From NCBI RefSeq assembly GCF_000378205.1, contig NZ_KB899406.1:62001-126000 (forward strand): DNA of 64,000 nucleotides, read 5' to 3'. Every line of letters starts with the position of its first letter. The first letter of the stretch is position 1. A program made the position numbers and the translations under genes. The DNA is from Sediminispirochaeta bajacaliforniensis DSM 16054. Lineage in GTDB: Bacteria > Spirochaetota > Spirochaetia > DSM-16054 > Sediminispirochaetaceae. Below the pieces are notes generated by a model that saw only the letters and a list, made by a program, of their open reading frames with translations, searched no databases and had not been told where the DNA came from. This document shows, piece by piece, positions 8,088 through 16,667 of the stretch.

Positions 8088-8927
8088 TTAAAAGGGGTAC
8101 CAGAACATGGTCCCGAGGTTGCGTTTCATCCAGACGGCGAAGATGAGGAAAAGCGCCATGGCGGTAAAGACTATGGCGTCCCCTTTTGCGAGGGGGCGGG
8201 CGTTGTACCATGTCCGCTTTTTTTCCGTGCCGAAGCCCCGCAGACTCATGGCGTTGCTGATCACCTCGGCCTTGTCCAGGCTGGAGAGGAGGAGGGGAAT
8301 CAGCACCCGGGTAACGTTGGTGATCCGCTGCTTTAGCGGGACATTTTTCGAGATATCCACGCCCCTGGCCTGCTGGCTTTGCATGATGTTGACAAAGTCC
8401 TTGGTGATCTCCGGCAGATAGCGGAGGGTGAGGCTTACCGAATAGGCGACCTTGTAGGGGACACCGATCCTGTTCAGGCTCGAAGCAAATTCCGTGGGAT
8501 GGGTGGTAAAGACAAAGAGCAGGGCCATGGGAAAGATCGAAAAGTGTTTGACGGCGATCACCAGAAGGTAAAAGAGGGTTTCCCGCGTCACGGTGTAACG
8601 CTCGGTGATGACGAACAATACGGTTTTCGATCCCATGTACTCGACGCCCTGCATGGGGGCGAAGAGAAACATAAAGAGGCTGTTCATGATGAGGATATAG
8701 ATCATGAATAAAAGGAAGGGGCGGTAGATGCGAAAGGGCACCCGTGAGAGCACTATGAGAAGGAGGCCGAAGAAGAGCATTCCTGCAAGGATCCTTAGAT
8801 CGAAGGTGGTGAGCACCACGGTGATCCAGTAGATGAACAGGGCGAATTTCGTCACGCCCGAAAGCCTGTGGAGGGGGGAGGCCGTATCTATGTAGTTGAG
8901 GCCGAAGCGGATTTTTGACTGGTCCAT
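8088..8927 (-). CDS. ecfT: ECF transporter transmembrane component (EcfT)
   Basis: Integral membrane scaffold of an energy-coupling-factor vitamin-type importer, 279 residues. It has N-terminal hydrophobic helices and the two cytoplasmic coupling motifs typical of EcfT: QQARGV near residue 180 and SLRGFG near residue 230. These dock onto the ATPases. The start overlaps the end of the ATPase gene by 40 bp; no better start is seen. It is the last gene of an operon encoding SAM hydroxide adenosyltransferase-like proteins, an S component and a fused ATPase. A short palindrome (CCCTTTTAAAAGGG) spans its stop codon, followed by the hairpin block. Confidence 0.9.
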   Translation of the reverse strand: MDQSKIRFGLNYIDTASPLHRLSGVTKFALFIYWITVVLTTFDLRILAGMLFFGLLLIVLSRVPFRIYRPFLLFMIYILIMNSLFMFLFAPMQGVEYMGSKTVLFVITERYTVTRETLFYLLVIAVKHFSIFPMALLFVFTTHPTEFASSLNRIGVPYKVAYSVSLTLRYLPEITKDFVNIMQSQQARGVDISKNVPLKQRITNVTRVLIPLLLSSLDKAEVISNAMSLRGFGTEKKRTWYNARPLAKGDAIVFTAMALFLIFAVWMKRNLGTMFWYPF

Positions 8928-10630
8928 GTGCGTTGCCTTTGCTCCTCTTCAATGAAACGGTCGATGAACCGGTCGACTTCTCCGATTCCCAGCTTGTTGG
9001 CCAGCTCGTAGAGACTGGTCGGCTTCAGGTTGGCCGTTTCGATGATCCCGGGGTTACTGAAAATCCTGGACATGGAATCGTCTCCGATCATCTTGCCGTC
9101 GGTCAGCACGATCGATCTGGCGGTGTATTCCAGGGCCAGATGCATGTCGTGGGTGATGAATACAATCGTCAGGCCCGTTTCATCGTTGAGCCTGCGGAGA
9201 AATTCCATGATATCGGTGTAGTGACGGTAATCCTGACCCGCCGTGGGCTCGTCCAGGATCAGGAGCTTGGGCTCCATTACCAAGATCGAGGCGATGGTTA
9301 CCCGTTTTTTCTGGCCGTAGCTGAGGGAGCCGATGGGCCAGTTCCTGAAGCGGTAGAGGCCGCAGAGTTTCAGTGCCTCGTCGATTCGCCGTTCGATCTC
9401 ATCTTCCGGCATCTGCCGCAGCTTCGGGCCGAAACCGACCTCTTCCCGGATCATGTGGTGGCTGATCATGTGGTTGGGGTTTTGCATCACAAAGCCGATC
9501 TCGCGGCTTCTGTCGGCAATCGTCGTCTTGGAGATTTCTTCGTCGCGAAAAAAGAGCTTTCCGGAATCCTGTTTGATAAGCCCGGTAATGATGGCGGCCA
9601 GGGTCGATTTTCCGGCTCCGTTTTTTCCGAGGATGGAAACCATCTCTCCCTCTCTGATATCGAAGCTGATCTCCTCCAGCGCCTTTCGCTCACCCGTGTA
9701 GGAGTAGCTTACCGATTCGAGGCGAAGCAGCGAGGGGCCCTTTGCCTCCGGCCGGGGGAGCTGTCGCTCCCTGAACCACTTCAGGATCTTCTCACGGTGC
9801 TTCTCCAGGCGGATGGTATCGATGGATGCGGCCCTGTCCTCTTCGGAAAGTGTGCAGCCTGCGAATTTCATGGCCGCGATATAAAGGGGCTCCCTGATTC
9901 CTTTTTCAGCGAGAAGGGAGCCTGCAAGCAGCTTGTCGGGCTTCTCGTCGGCGATGATTCGTCCCTGCTCCATGAGCAGAATCCGGTCGACCGGCCGGTG
10001 GAGGACATCTTCGAGACGATGCTCGATGATGATGACGGTTTTCCCTGTTTTTCGGTGGATCTCATCGATGAGTTCGATGGCGACCTTTCCCGTCTTCGGA
10101 TCGAGGTTCGCCAGAGGCTCGTCGAAAAGGAGAAGGTCCACGTCGTCCACCAGAATCCCAGCCAGGGAGACCCGCTGTTTTTGTCCTCCGGACAGCTCAA
10201 AGGGTGAGCGTGCGAGGAATTCCTCCATCCCCACCATGGCCGAGGCCTTCTTCACCTGGTCGATCATTTCCGGTCGGCCTACCGCCGCGTTTTCCAGGAC
10301 AAAGGCAATGTCCTCGGCCACCGAAAGGCCGACGAACTGGCTGTCGGTGTCCTGCAGCACCGTTCCCACCAGCTCGCCCCGTTCATGGAGATCGGCGTCT
10401 TTACTCTCCTTACCTTCGAGCCTGAAGCTTCCGCTTATCGACCCCTCGAAAGAGAAGGGGATCAGCCCGTTGATGCATGAGCCGAGGGTCGTTTTCCCGC
10501 TTCCCGAGGGGCCGACAATGAGTATCTTTTCTCCGGCTTCCACCCTGAGGGATATCTCCTTCAGGGTGGGGGCCTTCTGGCTTTTATACCGAAAGGAGAA
10601 CGTTTCGAAGGAAAGGAGCGCCTGGCTCAT
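8888..10630 (-). CDS. ECF transporter ATPase, two fused nucleotide-binding domains
   Basis: A 580-residue fusion of the two EcfA-type ATPases that energise ECF importers. Domain 1 (about 1-240) has [19 protein letters not shown] and [12 protein letters not shown]; domain 2 (about 300-540) has [19 protein letters not shown] and [12 protein letters not shown]. Both signature and Walker motifs look intact, although the second signature is LSYGQ rather than LSGGQ. The start overlaps the S-component stop by 4 bp (ATGA). A fused EcfA is a known variant; it fixes a 1:1 pairing of the two domains, as in dedicated group I systems. Confidence 0.93.
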   Translation of the reverse strand: MSQALLSFETFSFRYKSQKAPTLKEISLRVEAGEKILIVGPSGSGKTTLGSCINGLIPFSFEGSISGSFRLEGKESKDADLHERGELVGTVLQDTDSQFVGLSVAEDIAFVLENAAVGRPEMIDQVKKASAMVGMEEFLARSPFELSGGQKQRVSLAGILVDDVDLLLFDEPLANLDPKTGKVAIELIDEIHRKTGKTVIIIEHRLEDVLHRPVDRILLMEQGRIIADEKPDKLLAGSLLAEKGIREPLYIAAMKFAGCTLSEEDRAASIDTIRLEKHREKILKWFRERQLPRPEAKGPSLLRLESVSYSYTGERKALEEISFDIREGEMVSILGKNGAGKSTLAAIITGLIKQDSGKLFFRDEEISKTTIADRSREIGFVMQNPNHMISHHMIREEVGFGPKLRQMPEDEIERRIDEALKLCGLYRFRNWPIGSLSYGQKKRVTIASILVMEPKLLILDEPTAGQDYRHYTDIMEFLRRLNDETGLTIVFITHDMHLALEYTARSIVLTDGKMIGDDSMSRIFSNPGIIETANLKPTSLYELANKLGIGEVDRFIDRFIEEEQRQRTWTSQKSASASTT

Positions 10631-11181
10631 TCTTCCTCGGAAAGCTCGCTGCCCTGTCGGTTCCGCTTTGCAATCAGGGCCATGATGATCGATCCGATGA
10701 TTGCAATGATGACCGTGTTGGTGCTGGCGATGATCAGCTGCTGGGCGATAACCTTGCTGGCGGGTTCGGCGTAGAGGACATAATCGAGAAAGGCCGAAAT
10801 GCTGTAGCCTACGAAGTTGCCGATAAAGGCCAGGATAATGAAGATGATGATCTCTTTGGCTGCGAATATTCCTTCATCCACCTTGTCCTTTGTGATGATG
10901 GGAAAGAGACCGATGACGATTCCGACGATACCGGAACCGAGGACCCAGGTCATCCAGACGCCCCAGCCGGCGAAAAGATCGGTGATCCAGTGGCCGAGAA
11001 ACCCGACGAGGAATCCGACCACAGGTCCGTAGAGGGCGGCAAAGATCGCCAGGATTGCCATGGCCGGTTTCAGGGTGGTCTCTGCAAAGATCGGAATACC
11101 GAAGATCGGCAGGCCCCCGATTCCATAGAGGGCGGCGCCGATGGCAATAATAACCACCGTTTTGGGAGAGAGCTTTTTCAT
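10627..11181 (-). CDS. ECF transporter substrate-specific (S) component, UPF0397-like
   Basis: A 184-residue membrane protein with about five hydrophobic segments. The opening ([20 protein letters not shown]), then [20 protein letters not shown] and [20 protein letters not shown], resembles the UPF0397 family of ECF S components. The ATG at 11181 was chosen because AAAAGGAG lies about 8 nt upstream; the longer frame would overlap the preceding gene. The ligand of this family is not firmly established. Its position directly after two SAM hydroxide adenosyltransferase genes suggests a nucleoside, methionine-related or other SAM-derived ligand, but this is inference from context only. Confidence 0.8.
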   Translation of the reverse strand: MKKLSPKTVVIIAIGAALYGIGGLPIFGIPIFAETTLKPAMAILAIFAALYGPVVGFLVGFLGHWITDLFAGWGVWMTWVLGSGIVGIVIGLFPIITKDKVDEGIFAAKEIIIFIILAFIGNFVGYSISAFLDYVLYAEPASKVIAQQLIIASTNTVIIAIIGSIIMALIAKRNRQGSELSEEE

Positions 11182-11198
11182 AGACGCAACTCCTTTTA

Positions 11199-12044
11199 TT
11201 ATGCGATCTCGAACCGGATTTTCCACTCCGGTCCGGATTGGATGCCATGCTTTTCGGCGAAACTTCCCTGATTGGTGGAGAGGGAGACAAAGAGGAGCTC
11301 GTTATTGTAGATAAGATCCTCTCCTTGCTCTGCTGCCGAGAAAAAGTCGAGGTAGGGCAGGGTTTCCTGGAAGAGCGTTTCGCCGCTTCGGGTAATGGTG
11401 ACAAGGGCCTTGCACCCGGAGCTAAAACCTGCCGAGTCGAAGAGCTTTTTGGGAATGTTCGTCCAGACATTTCCGTAACGGATATCAAGGATCTCGATCA
11501 TGCCGGTAAGCGACCCCCTTTCCGTTTCGGGTTCCAAAAGGGGGAGGGTAACGATGCTCTTCGGATCGAGTCCTGGCCCGACTTCGTTAAAGGTGATGGT
11601 TCCCGAAGCAAGACGTGCACCGGTATAGCCGTAGACATCCCTGCCGTGGAATGTGTGGCTCTCTCCGCTTCCCGGGGCCCTGTTTGTTCTCTCGTCTATC
11701 TCCCGCAAAGCGTTAAGCCCCACATGCTTTGCAATATGGGTAAGGCTTCCGTTGTCCGGGGTGACGATATAGTGATCCTGTGAGGTTTTCGCAACCACCG
11801 ATCTTCTGCTCGAGCCGACTCCTGGATCAACCACCGAGACGGCCACCGTCTCCTTCGGCCACCAGGGTAGGGCCTGCATGAGGCGATAACTGGCCTCCCA
11901 GATATTGAACTGGGGGATGTAGTGGGTAATCTCATGGATTTTGAGGCCCTGATCGACCCCAAGGGCCACCCCGTACATCTCCGCCACCGTTCCTTCGAGT
12001 CTGCCGAAATCGGTTTGAAAAAGCAGTAGTTTATGTCGATCCAT
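11199..12044 (-). CDS. SAM hydroxide adenosyltransferase family protein (DUF62), copy 1
   Basis: Member of the fluorinase/chlorinase/SAM hydroxide adenosyltransferase family, which splits S-adenosylmethionine with water to adenosine and methionine, or with halide in specialised members. The family triad is visible: Asp73 in VDPGVG, Arg80/Arg81 just after it, and His133 in FHGRD. The N-terminus (LLFQTDFG) and [10 protein letters not shown] are also conserved. At 281 residues it has normal length. It is followed 17 bp later by the ECF S component and preceded 29 bp upstream by a paralogue, so hydrolase and transporter are probably one operon. Halide specificity is not suggested by anything I can see. 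Confidence 0.88.
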   Translation of the reverse strand: MDRHKLLLFQTDFGRLEGTVAEMYGVALGVDQGLKIHEITHYIPQFNIWEASYRLMQALPWWPKETVAVSVVDPGVGSSRRSVVAKTSQDHYIVTPDNGSLTHIAKHVGLNALREIDERTNRAPGSGESHTFHGRDVYGYTGARLASGTITFNEVGPGLDPKSIVTLPLLEPETERGSLTGMIEILDIRYGNVWTNIPKKLFDSAGFSSGCKALVTITRSGETLFQETLPYLDFFSAAEQGEDLIYNNELLFVSLSTNQGSFAEKHGIQSGPEWKIRFEIA

Positions 12045-12073
12045 AGCTTACCTCTTGTATTATTATTTTTGCG

Positions 12074-12922
12074 TTAATCACCCTTGGACAGACGGACCAC
12101 CCAGCCCCGCCCTGACTCGATGTTGTGGGCCCTGGAGAAGTTTCCCTGATTCACGGCAATACCCACGTTCAGCAGTGAATTGATGTAGACCAGCGACTGG
12201 CCGATTGCCGCGTCGCTGAAGGATTTTCCGAAGATAAGCCGGTTCCCGTATACGGTGTTGCCGTATTTGCTTATCTCCACCAGTACCGTATGGCCGTATT
12301 CGACTCCGAGCTCTTCGAACATGGTCCGGGGAACATTGGTCCAGAGGCTTCCGTAACGGGCGTCGAGAATATCGATGCTTGCGGTAATAATCCCATCTCG
12401 TAATTCCGCAGGCTGATGAGCGATGGTGACAGGTTCCGGCGCAAGCTCAGGTCCAATCTGTTCAAAGGTGATCACTCCCGAGGCAAGTCTGGCCCCGGTA
12501 TAGGCGTAGATATCCCGGCCGTGAAAGGTGTAGCTCTTTTCGCTGCCGCCGAGGCGGTTGATGCTCTCTTCTATCTCGCGCATGGCGGTGATTCCGATGG
12601 ATTCGGATATATGCGTCAGGGTTCCGTTGTCGGGCGTAACGATGTAGTGGCCGCTTTGTGCCAGGGCCACCACGCTTTTCCTGCTGGTACCGACCCCGGG
12701 ATCGACTACCGACACAAAGACCGTTCCCGGCCGCCAATATTCGATGGTCTGAATCAGACGGTAACTGGCCTCCCAGATGTTGAACTGCGGAATCTCATGG
12801 GTAAGATCGTACAATTTTAGATTATCGCTAACCGCTTCCGCCACACCGTACATGGCGCTAACCGCACCGTCGATGGTTCCGAAGTCGCTTTGAAACACAA
12901 GGCTGCCGTTTGTCTTTCTCAT
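12074..12922 (-). CDS. SAM hydroxide adenosyltransferase family protein (DUF62), copy 2
   Basis: A 282-residue paralogue of the next gene, clearly related along its whole length and differing mainly in surface positions. The triad is present as Asp74 (VDPGVG), Arg81 and His134 (FHGRD). It is the first gene of the ECF operon. There is no Shine-Dalgarno; instead TTGCAA-N17-TATCAT ends 6 nt before the ATG, predicting a leaderless transcript. The family crystallises as trimers, so two paralogues could form mixed trimers or use different substrates; this is inference. Confidence 0.88.
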   Translation of the reverse strand: MRKTNGSLVFQSDFGTIDGAVSAMYGVAEAVSDNLKLYDLTHEIPQFNIWEASYRLIQTIEYWRPGTVFVSVVDPGVGTSRKSVVALAQSGHYIVTPDNGTLTHISESIGITAMREIEESINRLGGSEKSYTFHGRDIYAYTGARLASGVITFEQIGPELAPEPVTIAHQPAELRDGIITASIDILDARYGSLWTNVPRTMFEELGVEYGHTVLVEISKYGNTVYGNRLIFGKSFSDAAIGQSLVYINSLLNVGIAVNQGNFSRAHNIESGRGWVVRLSKGD

Positions 12923-12928
12923 GCATGA

Positions 12929-12957
12929 ATGATACGCAAGATAAGGTGATGTTGCAA
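12929..12957 (-). promoter_or_regulatory. Predicted leaderless promoter of the ECF/SAM-hydrolase operon
   Basis: Reading the minus strand: TTGCAA (12957-12952), a 17-nt spacer, TATCAT (12934-12929), then six bases and the ATG at 12922. Transcription starting 7 nt after the -10 hexamer would begin at the A of the start codon. No purine-rich RBS lies between. Confidence 0.55.
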
Positions 12958-13038
12958 GATTGATACGAAGGAATGGCTATCGGGAGATGATCGGTATAGT
13001 TGCCGAAATCTTGTTGATAGCAACAGACATGATCGAAC

Positions 13039-13067
13039 TTGTTTGAAATAGGCTTTGCGAGTATGCT
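13039..13067 (+). promoter_or_regulatory. Predicted leaderless promoter of the KDPG aldolase gene
   Basis: TTGTTT (13039-13044), 17-nt spacer, TATGCT (13062-13067), six bases, then the ATG at 13074. There is no Shine-Dalgarno. The -35 is weak (TTGTTT). It is divergent from the promoter at 12929-12957, so both may share control of the 151-bp intergenic region. Confidence 0.45.
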
Positions 13068-13073
13068 CTATAT

Positions 13074-13706
13074 ATGAACAGTGATCAATTTCTACGGGCC
13101 ATACGGCCCTACGGGCTTATTCCTGTTATCAAACTGGAACATCTTGAAGATGCTCGGCATATTGGAAGGGGATTGTGTGATGGTGGGCTTCCTATTGCTG
13201 AGATTACCTTTCGTTCGGAATATGCCGAGGCGGGAATAGCGCTCCTTTGCAAAGAATTCCCGGAACTTTTAGTCGGAGCGGGAACTGTTCTTACCCCGTC
13301 CCAGGCCGATGCCGCACGTTCGGCAGGTGCTCGGTTTATTGTGTCTCCCGGTTTCAATCCAAGACTTGTTGATCATGTTCTTCGTACCGGAACCATAATG
13401 ATTCCGGGAGTTTCCAACCCAAGTCAGATCGAGTGGGCTCTTGAAAAGGGTTTGTCGGTTTTGAAGTTCTTCCCTGCCGAGGTTTCGGGAGGCGTGCGAT
13501 TTCTCAAGGCCGTTGCCCCTGTGTATCCTCAGGTACACTTTTTACCCTCAGGCGGTATCGGCCTTGAGAATGTAAGGGAGTACCTTGCTCTTCCCATGGT
13601 ATCGGCCTGCGGCGGCAGCTGGCTCACCAAGGCCGGTACGGCCGAAGGCATTGCGGCGGAGGTCAGAAAGAGTCTGAACCTTGTGCGGGGAGTTGCGGAT
13701 GTTTGA
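13074..13706 (+). CDS. eda: 2-keto-3-deoxy-6-phosphogluconate / 4-hydroxy-2-oxoglutarate aldolase
   Basis: Class I aldolase that splits KDPG to pyruvate and glyceraldehyde 3-phosphate, the last step of Entner-Doudoroff and hexuronate catabolism. At 210 residues it has normal length. Expected residues are seen: Glu in AEITFRS, GAGTV, and the Schiff-base lysine in LKFFPAE. GIGLENVREYL and CGGSWL form the phosphate end of the barrel. It is followed by an overlapping KDG kinase (ATG inside its stop region), so the pair converts 2-keto-3-deoxygluconate to triose phosphate and pyruvate. The KDG source (uronate or aldonate dehydratase) is not in this window. Confidence 0.93.
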   Translation: MNSDQFLRAIRPYGLIPVIKLEHLEDARHIGRGLCDGGLPIAEITFRSEYAEAGIALLCKEFPELLVGAGTVLTPSQADAARSAGARFIVSPGFNPRLVDHVLRTGTIMIPGVSNPSQIEWALEKGLSVLKFFPAEVSGGVRFLKAVAPVYPQVHFLPSGGIGLENVREYLALPMVSACGGSWLTKAGTAEGIAAEVRKSLNLVRGVADV

Positions 13707-14757
13707 TCAAAAAGCGACTTCGACAGCCGATGCCAGGGTCGTTACCCTGGGTGAAATCATGCTGCGACTTACCAGTCCCGGCCACACAAGGCTTTTGCAA
13801 ACGCCCTTTCTTGAGGCGAGTTTCGGCGGAGGAGAGGCCAATGTCGCCGTTTCTCTTGCCTCTTTCGGCCTTGATGCGGCATTTTTCACCGCACTGCCCG
13901 AGGGCCCCCTGGGGGATGCCGCAGTGGGAGAGTTGCGTCGACGAGGCGTCGATACCTCTGCGATTATACGGCAGGGTGAGCGCATTGGCATCTATTTTCT
14001 TGAGACCGGTGCCAACCAGCGGGCCAGCAACGTGCTCTACGATCGTTCCGGTTCTGCAATAGCTCTGCTTCGGCGGGAAGAGGTTGATCTCAGCGCCCTT
14101 TTTGCGGGAGCTAGCTGGTTTCATATCACCGGCATTACCCCTGCGATATCGGAAACGGCGGCCGCACTCAGTATCGCGGCGGTTCGGACTGCAAAGGAGA
14201 TGGGGCTTACCGTTTCCTGCGATCTTAATTTCCGCAAAAAGCTGTGGAAATACGGGAAAAGTGCCCCACAGGTGATGGGGGAGCTTCTCCCGTATGTCGA
14301 TATTGCCGTCGCCAATGAGGAGGACTGCCAGCACTCTTTGGGCATCGGCCTGGATATCGATGTTTCTTCCGGTGGCCTTGAAGTCGACCGCTATCGGGAT
14401 CTTGCCTCCCTTGTGCTCGGTCGTTATCCCAATCTTTCCAAACTGGCCATCACCTTACGTGAGGCCAGGAGCGCCGATTCCAATGGTTGGTCGGCTTTGC
14501 TTGCCACTCGCGGCGATATCTATATGAGCCGCAGATATGAGATCCGCGATATCGTTGATCGTGTAGGAGGTGGCGATGCCTTTGCCGCCGGGCTTATTTA
14601 TGGTCTCTTGTGTTTTGATGATGAGCAAGAGGCACTGGAATTTGCCGTTGCCGCGGGCTGTCTGAAACATTCAGTCTCCGGTGACCTCAACCTTGTCTCC
14701 AGACAGGAGGTGCTTCGGCTTATGTCGGGAGACGGCTCGGGCAGGGTTCGCCGATAG
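13699..14757 (+). CDS. kdgK: 2-keto-3-deoxygluconate kinase (PfkB family)
   Basis: Ribokinase-like ATP-dependent kinase of about 352 residues. Family signs are the opening GEIMLRL, the FGGGEANVAVSLASFG substrate loop, and the C-terminal DRVGGGDAFAAGLIYGL that carries the catalytic Asp; DRVGGGD is the usual form in KDG kinases. The ATG at 13699 overlaps the eda stop and has GGGGAG 7 nt upstream; a TTG at 13681 in the same frame is less likely. It makes KDPG for the coupled aldolase. A T-run at about 14764-14771 follows, without a convincing stem. Confidence 0.9.
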   Translation: MFDQKATSTADARVVTLGEIMLRLTSPGHTRLLQTPFLEASFGGGEANVAVSLASFGLDAAFFTALPEGPLGDAAVGELRRRGVDTSAIIRQGERIGIYFLETGANQRASNVLYDRSGSAIALLRREEVDLSALFAGASWFHITGITPAISETAAALSIAAVRTAKEMGLTVSCDLNFRKKLWKYGKSAPQVMGELLPYVDIAVANEEDCQHSLGIGLDIDVSSGGLEVDRYRDLASLVLGRYPNLSKLAITLREARSADSNGWSALLATRGDIYMSRRYEIRDIVDRVGGGDAFAAGLIYGLLCFDDEQEALEFAVAAGCLKHSVSGDLNLVSRQEVLRLMSGDGSGRVRR

Positions 14758-14778
14758 CTGGGGCTTTTTTTTATCTAC

Positions 14779-14836
14779 TGTTCCGAATCGTGGTGCTTGA
14801 AGAGTCACAATTCCATCACCACCAGAATTCGGAACA
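14779..14836. repeat. Second copy of the TGTTCCGAAT inverted-repeat element (short form)
   Basis: TGTTCCGAATCGTGGTG (14779-14795) faces CACCACCAGAATTCGGAACA (14817-14836). The arms match the 7770-7912 element, but only about 20 bp lies between them. It sits between the convergent kdgK and SDR genes. No T-run follows on either strand, so it is not a normal intrinsic terminator. Confidence 0.6.
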
Positions 14837-14854
14837 CTAAAAATGCAATATGCC

Positions 14855-15625
14855 TTAGCTAAGCAGATAGCCCCCGTCGATAACGAGTAGTTGCCCAGTG
14901 ATGTTGCCTGAGGCCCTTGAGACAAGGAATAACACCCCTGCTCCAATATCTTCGGGGAGTGATAGGCGTCCCAAAGGGCTTCTTCGGACTACAGACTCCA
15001 CAAGTTCGGGAGCGCGTTTTCTCAGCTGTGGTGAATCGATAAGTCCGGGAGCGACTGCGTTCACTCGTATCCCCGCAGGGCCGAGTTCGGCCGCCAAGCT
15101 GCGAGTGTAGGCTGCAACGGCTCCCTTTGTGGCATCGTAATGGGCACTTTTGCCGAAACCGGGGTGAATGGCATTGATGCTTGCCACGTTGACGATGGCA
15201 GATCCCGGATGCATGCTCTTCGCTGCCTCCCTGCAGCAAAGAAAGACTCCCCGGGCATTTATACCGAATATTCGGTCCCATTCGGCCACCGACAACTCGC
15301 TCTGCTCCGATAAAGATAGGACTCCGCTGTTGTTCACCAGGATATCAAGCGCACCCTCTTTTTTCATGATCTCTCCGAAAAGAGCCTCTACCGCTGTCTC
15401 GTTCGAGACATCGACGTGGAAAGCTTCGGCAGCCCCTCCCTTGTCGTTAATTTCCTGAACGGTTTTTTCGGCCGCCGAGGATGATGAATGATAGGCGACA
15501 TATACCTTAGCGCCTGCTTCGGCAAGGGCCAGGCTAATCCCCCGTCCGATGTTGACACCGCCGCCTGTTACGAGGGCGACTTTGCCTTCAAGCGAAAAAA
15601 GGAGTGGGGTTTGTACGTTTTGCAT
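14855..15625 (-). CDS. Short-chain dehydrogenase/reductase (SDR)
   Basis: NAD(P)-dependent oxidoreductase of about 256 residues with a Rossmann fold. The cofactor loop is TGGGVNIGRG, followed by NNSGVLS, the catalytic Ser region NVASINAI and the YxxxK motif as HYDATKGA. The C-terminus (PEDIGAGVLFLVSRASGNITGQLLVIDGG) is typical of gluconate 5-dehydrogenase/3-oxoacyl-ACP reductase-like SDRs. The ATG at 15625 is preferred because GGAGGT lies 7 nt upstream. It follows the AEC permease and LsrR genes on the same strand with a 91-bp gap, so it may be part of that operon. Substrate unknown; a sugar or polyol is likely from context. Confidence 0.85.
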   Translation of the reverse strand: MQNVQTPLLFSLEGKVALVTGGGVNIGRGISLALAEAGAKVYVAYHSSSSAAEKTVQEINDKGGAAEAFHVDVSNETAVEALFGEIMKKEGALDILVNNSGVLSLSEQSELSVAEWDRIFGINARGVFLCCREAAKSMHPGSAIVNVASINAIHPGFGKSAHYDATKGAVAAYTRSLAAELGPAGIRVNAVAPGLIDSPQLRKRAPELVESVVRRSPLGRLSLPEDIGAGVLFLVSRASGNITGQLLVIDGGYLLS

Positions 15626-15698
15626 GTGGCGAACCTCCATTGGCTGGGGTTGCTATATTGTGATGGGAATGGTGAATCCTGTCCAGGCTTGTTTTGTT

Positions 15699-15720
15699 CC
15701 ACCACGATTCCTGACACTAC
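15699..15720. repeat. Possible decayed arm of the inverted-repeat element
   Basis: A 22-bp stretch (CCACCACGATTC...ACACTAC) resembles the right arm at 7893-7916 with several substitutions. It ends at the stop codon of the AEC permease. No matching left arm was found, so this is a weak call. Confidence 0.3.
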
Positions 15721-16667
15721 TGAAGATCAACAATCACCACAAAGAGGCAGAAAGCTGCAACAGTCAACAGTGTATACCCCATCAGAACCCCATTGATCTG
15801 AGGAATCTCCCCCTCTCTTTTTTGGGGAAGGAAAAGCGGAATGACAAAGGGCGGTGGAAGGATGATCAGGGTGATGACGGCATAAAGAAAAAAGCGATCA
15901 AGATGGAGGACCGGCCCCATAATAAAAATGATGAAAAGTAGTGCAAGGGGGCCCATGATGATGATTCTTTGCAGAAAAATCATGGCTGCTTGTTTCATGT
16001 AGCGTGGTTTGAAATCCATGTTGTAGCCTATGATGATCAGAATTAAGGGAACCAGGGCGGGGCTTAGGTTTTTTAGGGTCGATATCAGAAGGCGGGCGGG
16101 AAGGGTATCTTCTCCCCACCTTGGAAAACCGCTTATGTTAAGAACGAGGCCGGCAAATATAGCGACGAGGGCCGGGTTGGTCACAAAGCTTTTGATCACT
16201 TTCGTTGTATCTGAGCGGGAGCCGGTAAGCCCGCTTAGCGACGGGACCATGACAAACCAGACGAAGAACTCCTGGCCGAGCCCTATGATGGCAATCTTCC
16301 CAAGCTGTTGCTGCCCGAAGGCTGCGACAAAAAGGGTGATGCCCATCATCCCGAATTCAAAAGAGCTCATGAGGTAGCGAAAGGCTGGAGGTTCATGAAA
16401 CTTCTTCCTCATAGCGAAACCGTAGGCATAGGTTACCACACAAAGAAAAAAGGCAAAGAGGGGCAGCAGAATATAATTGCCTTGCAGGCGCATATCGAGG
16501 AAGGTCAAAAAAAGGGCGGAAGGAAGGATCACTTTGAGGACCAAAATCTGGAGCCCTTGAACATGCGTTGGGTCTATGACGTGCATGGTCCGTAACAGCA
16601 TGCCGCTGATAAGCAGAATGAGAATCGGGCCGATGGTGATTATAATCGATAGAAACTGCTCTTTCAT
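15717..16667 (-). CDS. AEC-family (auxin efflux carrier-like) permease
   Basis: A 316-residue membrane protein with about ten hydrophobic segments, of the AEC/MleP type that moves organic anions or related small molecules. Features include GPILILLISGMLLRTMHVID at the N-terminus and a repeat with SALFLTFLDMRLQ and PSLSGLTGS in the centre. Its ATG overlaps the stop of the LsrR-like regulator by one base (TAATG), so the two are translationally coupled. AEC permeases are not part of classical lsr operons. Coupling to the AI-2 regulator suggests transport of an AI-2-derived acid or another signal-linked compound, as inference. Confidence 0.82.
   Translation of the reverse strand: MKEQFLSIIITIGPILILLISGMLLRTMHVIDPTHVQGLQILVLKVILPSALFLTFLDMRLQGNYILLPLFAFFLCVVTYAYGFAMRKKFHEPPAFRYLMSSFEFGMMGITLFVAAFGQQQLGKIAIIGLGQEFFVWFVMVPSLSGLTGSRSDTTKVIKSFVTNPALVAIFAGLVLNISGFPRWGEDTLPARLLISTLKNLSPALVPLILIIIGYNMDFKPRYMKQAAMIFLQRIIIMGPLALLFIIFIMGPVLHLDRFFLYAVITLIILPPPFVIPLFLPQKREGEIPQINGVLMGYTLLTVAAFCLFVVIVDLQ

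Noticed and set aside
7918-8952. 344-residue open frame on the minus strand through ecfT and the hairpin block
   Set aside because: It is out of frame with ecfT, has a proline/histidine-rich low-complexity translation and shows no family motif; the EcfT frame carries both coupling motifs.
8915-10207. 430-residue open frame antisense to the fused ECF ATPase
   Set aside because: The opposite strand has all Walker and signature motifs; this frame has none.
11199-12922. Fluorinase or chlorinase
   Set aside because: The family is shared, but genome context is an ECF transporter and no halide-site feature such as the fluorinase-specific loop could be recognised; the hydroxide adenosyltransferase reading is simpler.
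14779-14836. Bidirectional terminator between kdgK and the SDR gene
   Set aside because: No T-run follows the stem on either strand, and the arms match the element at 7770-7912, so it was called a repeat.
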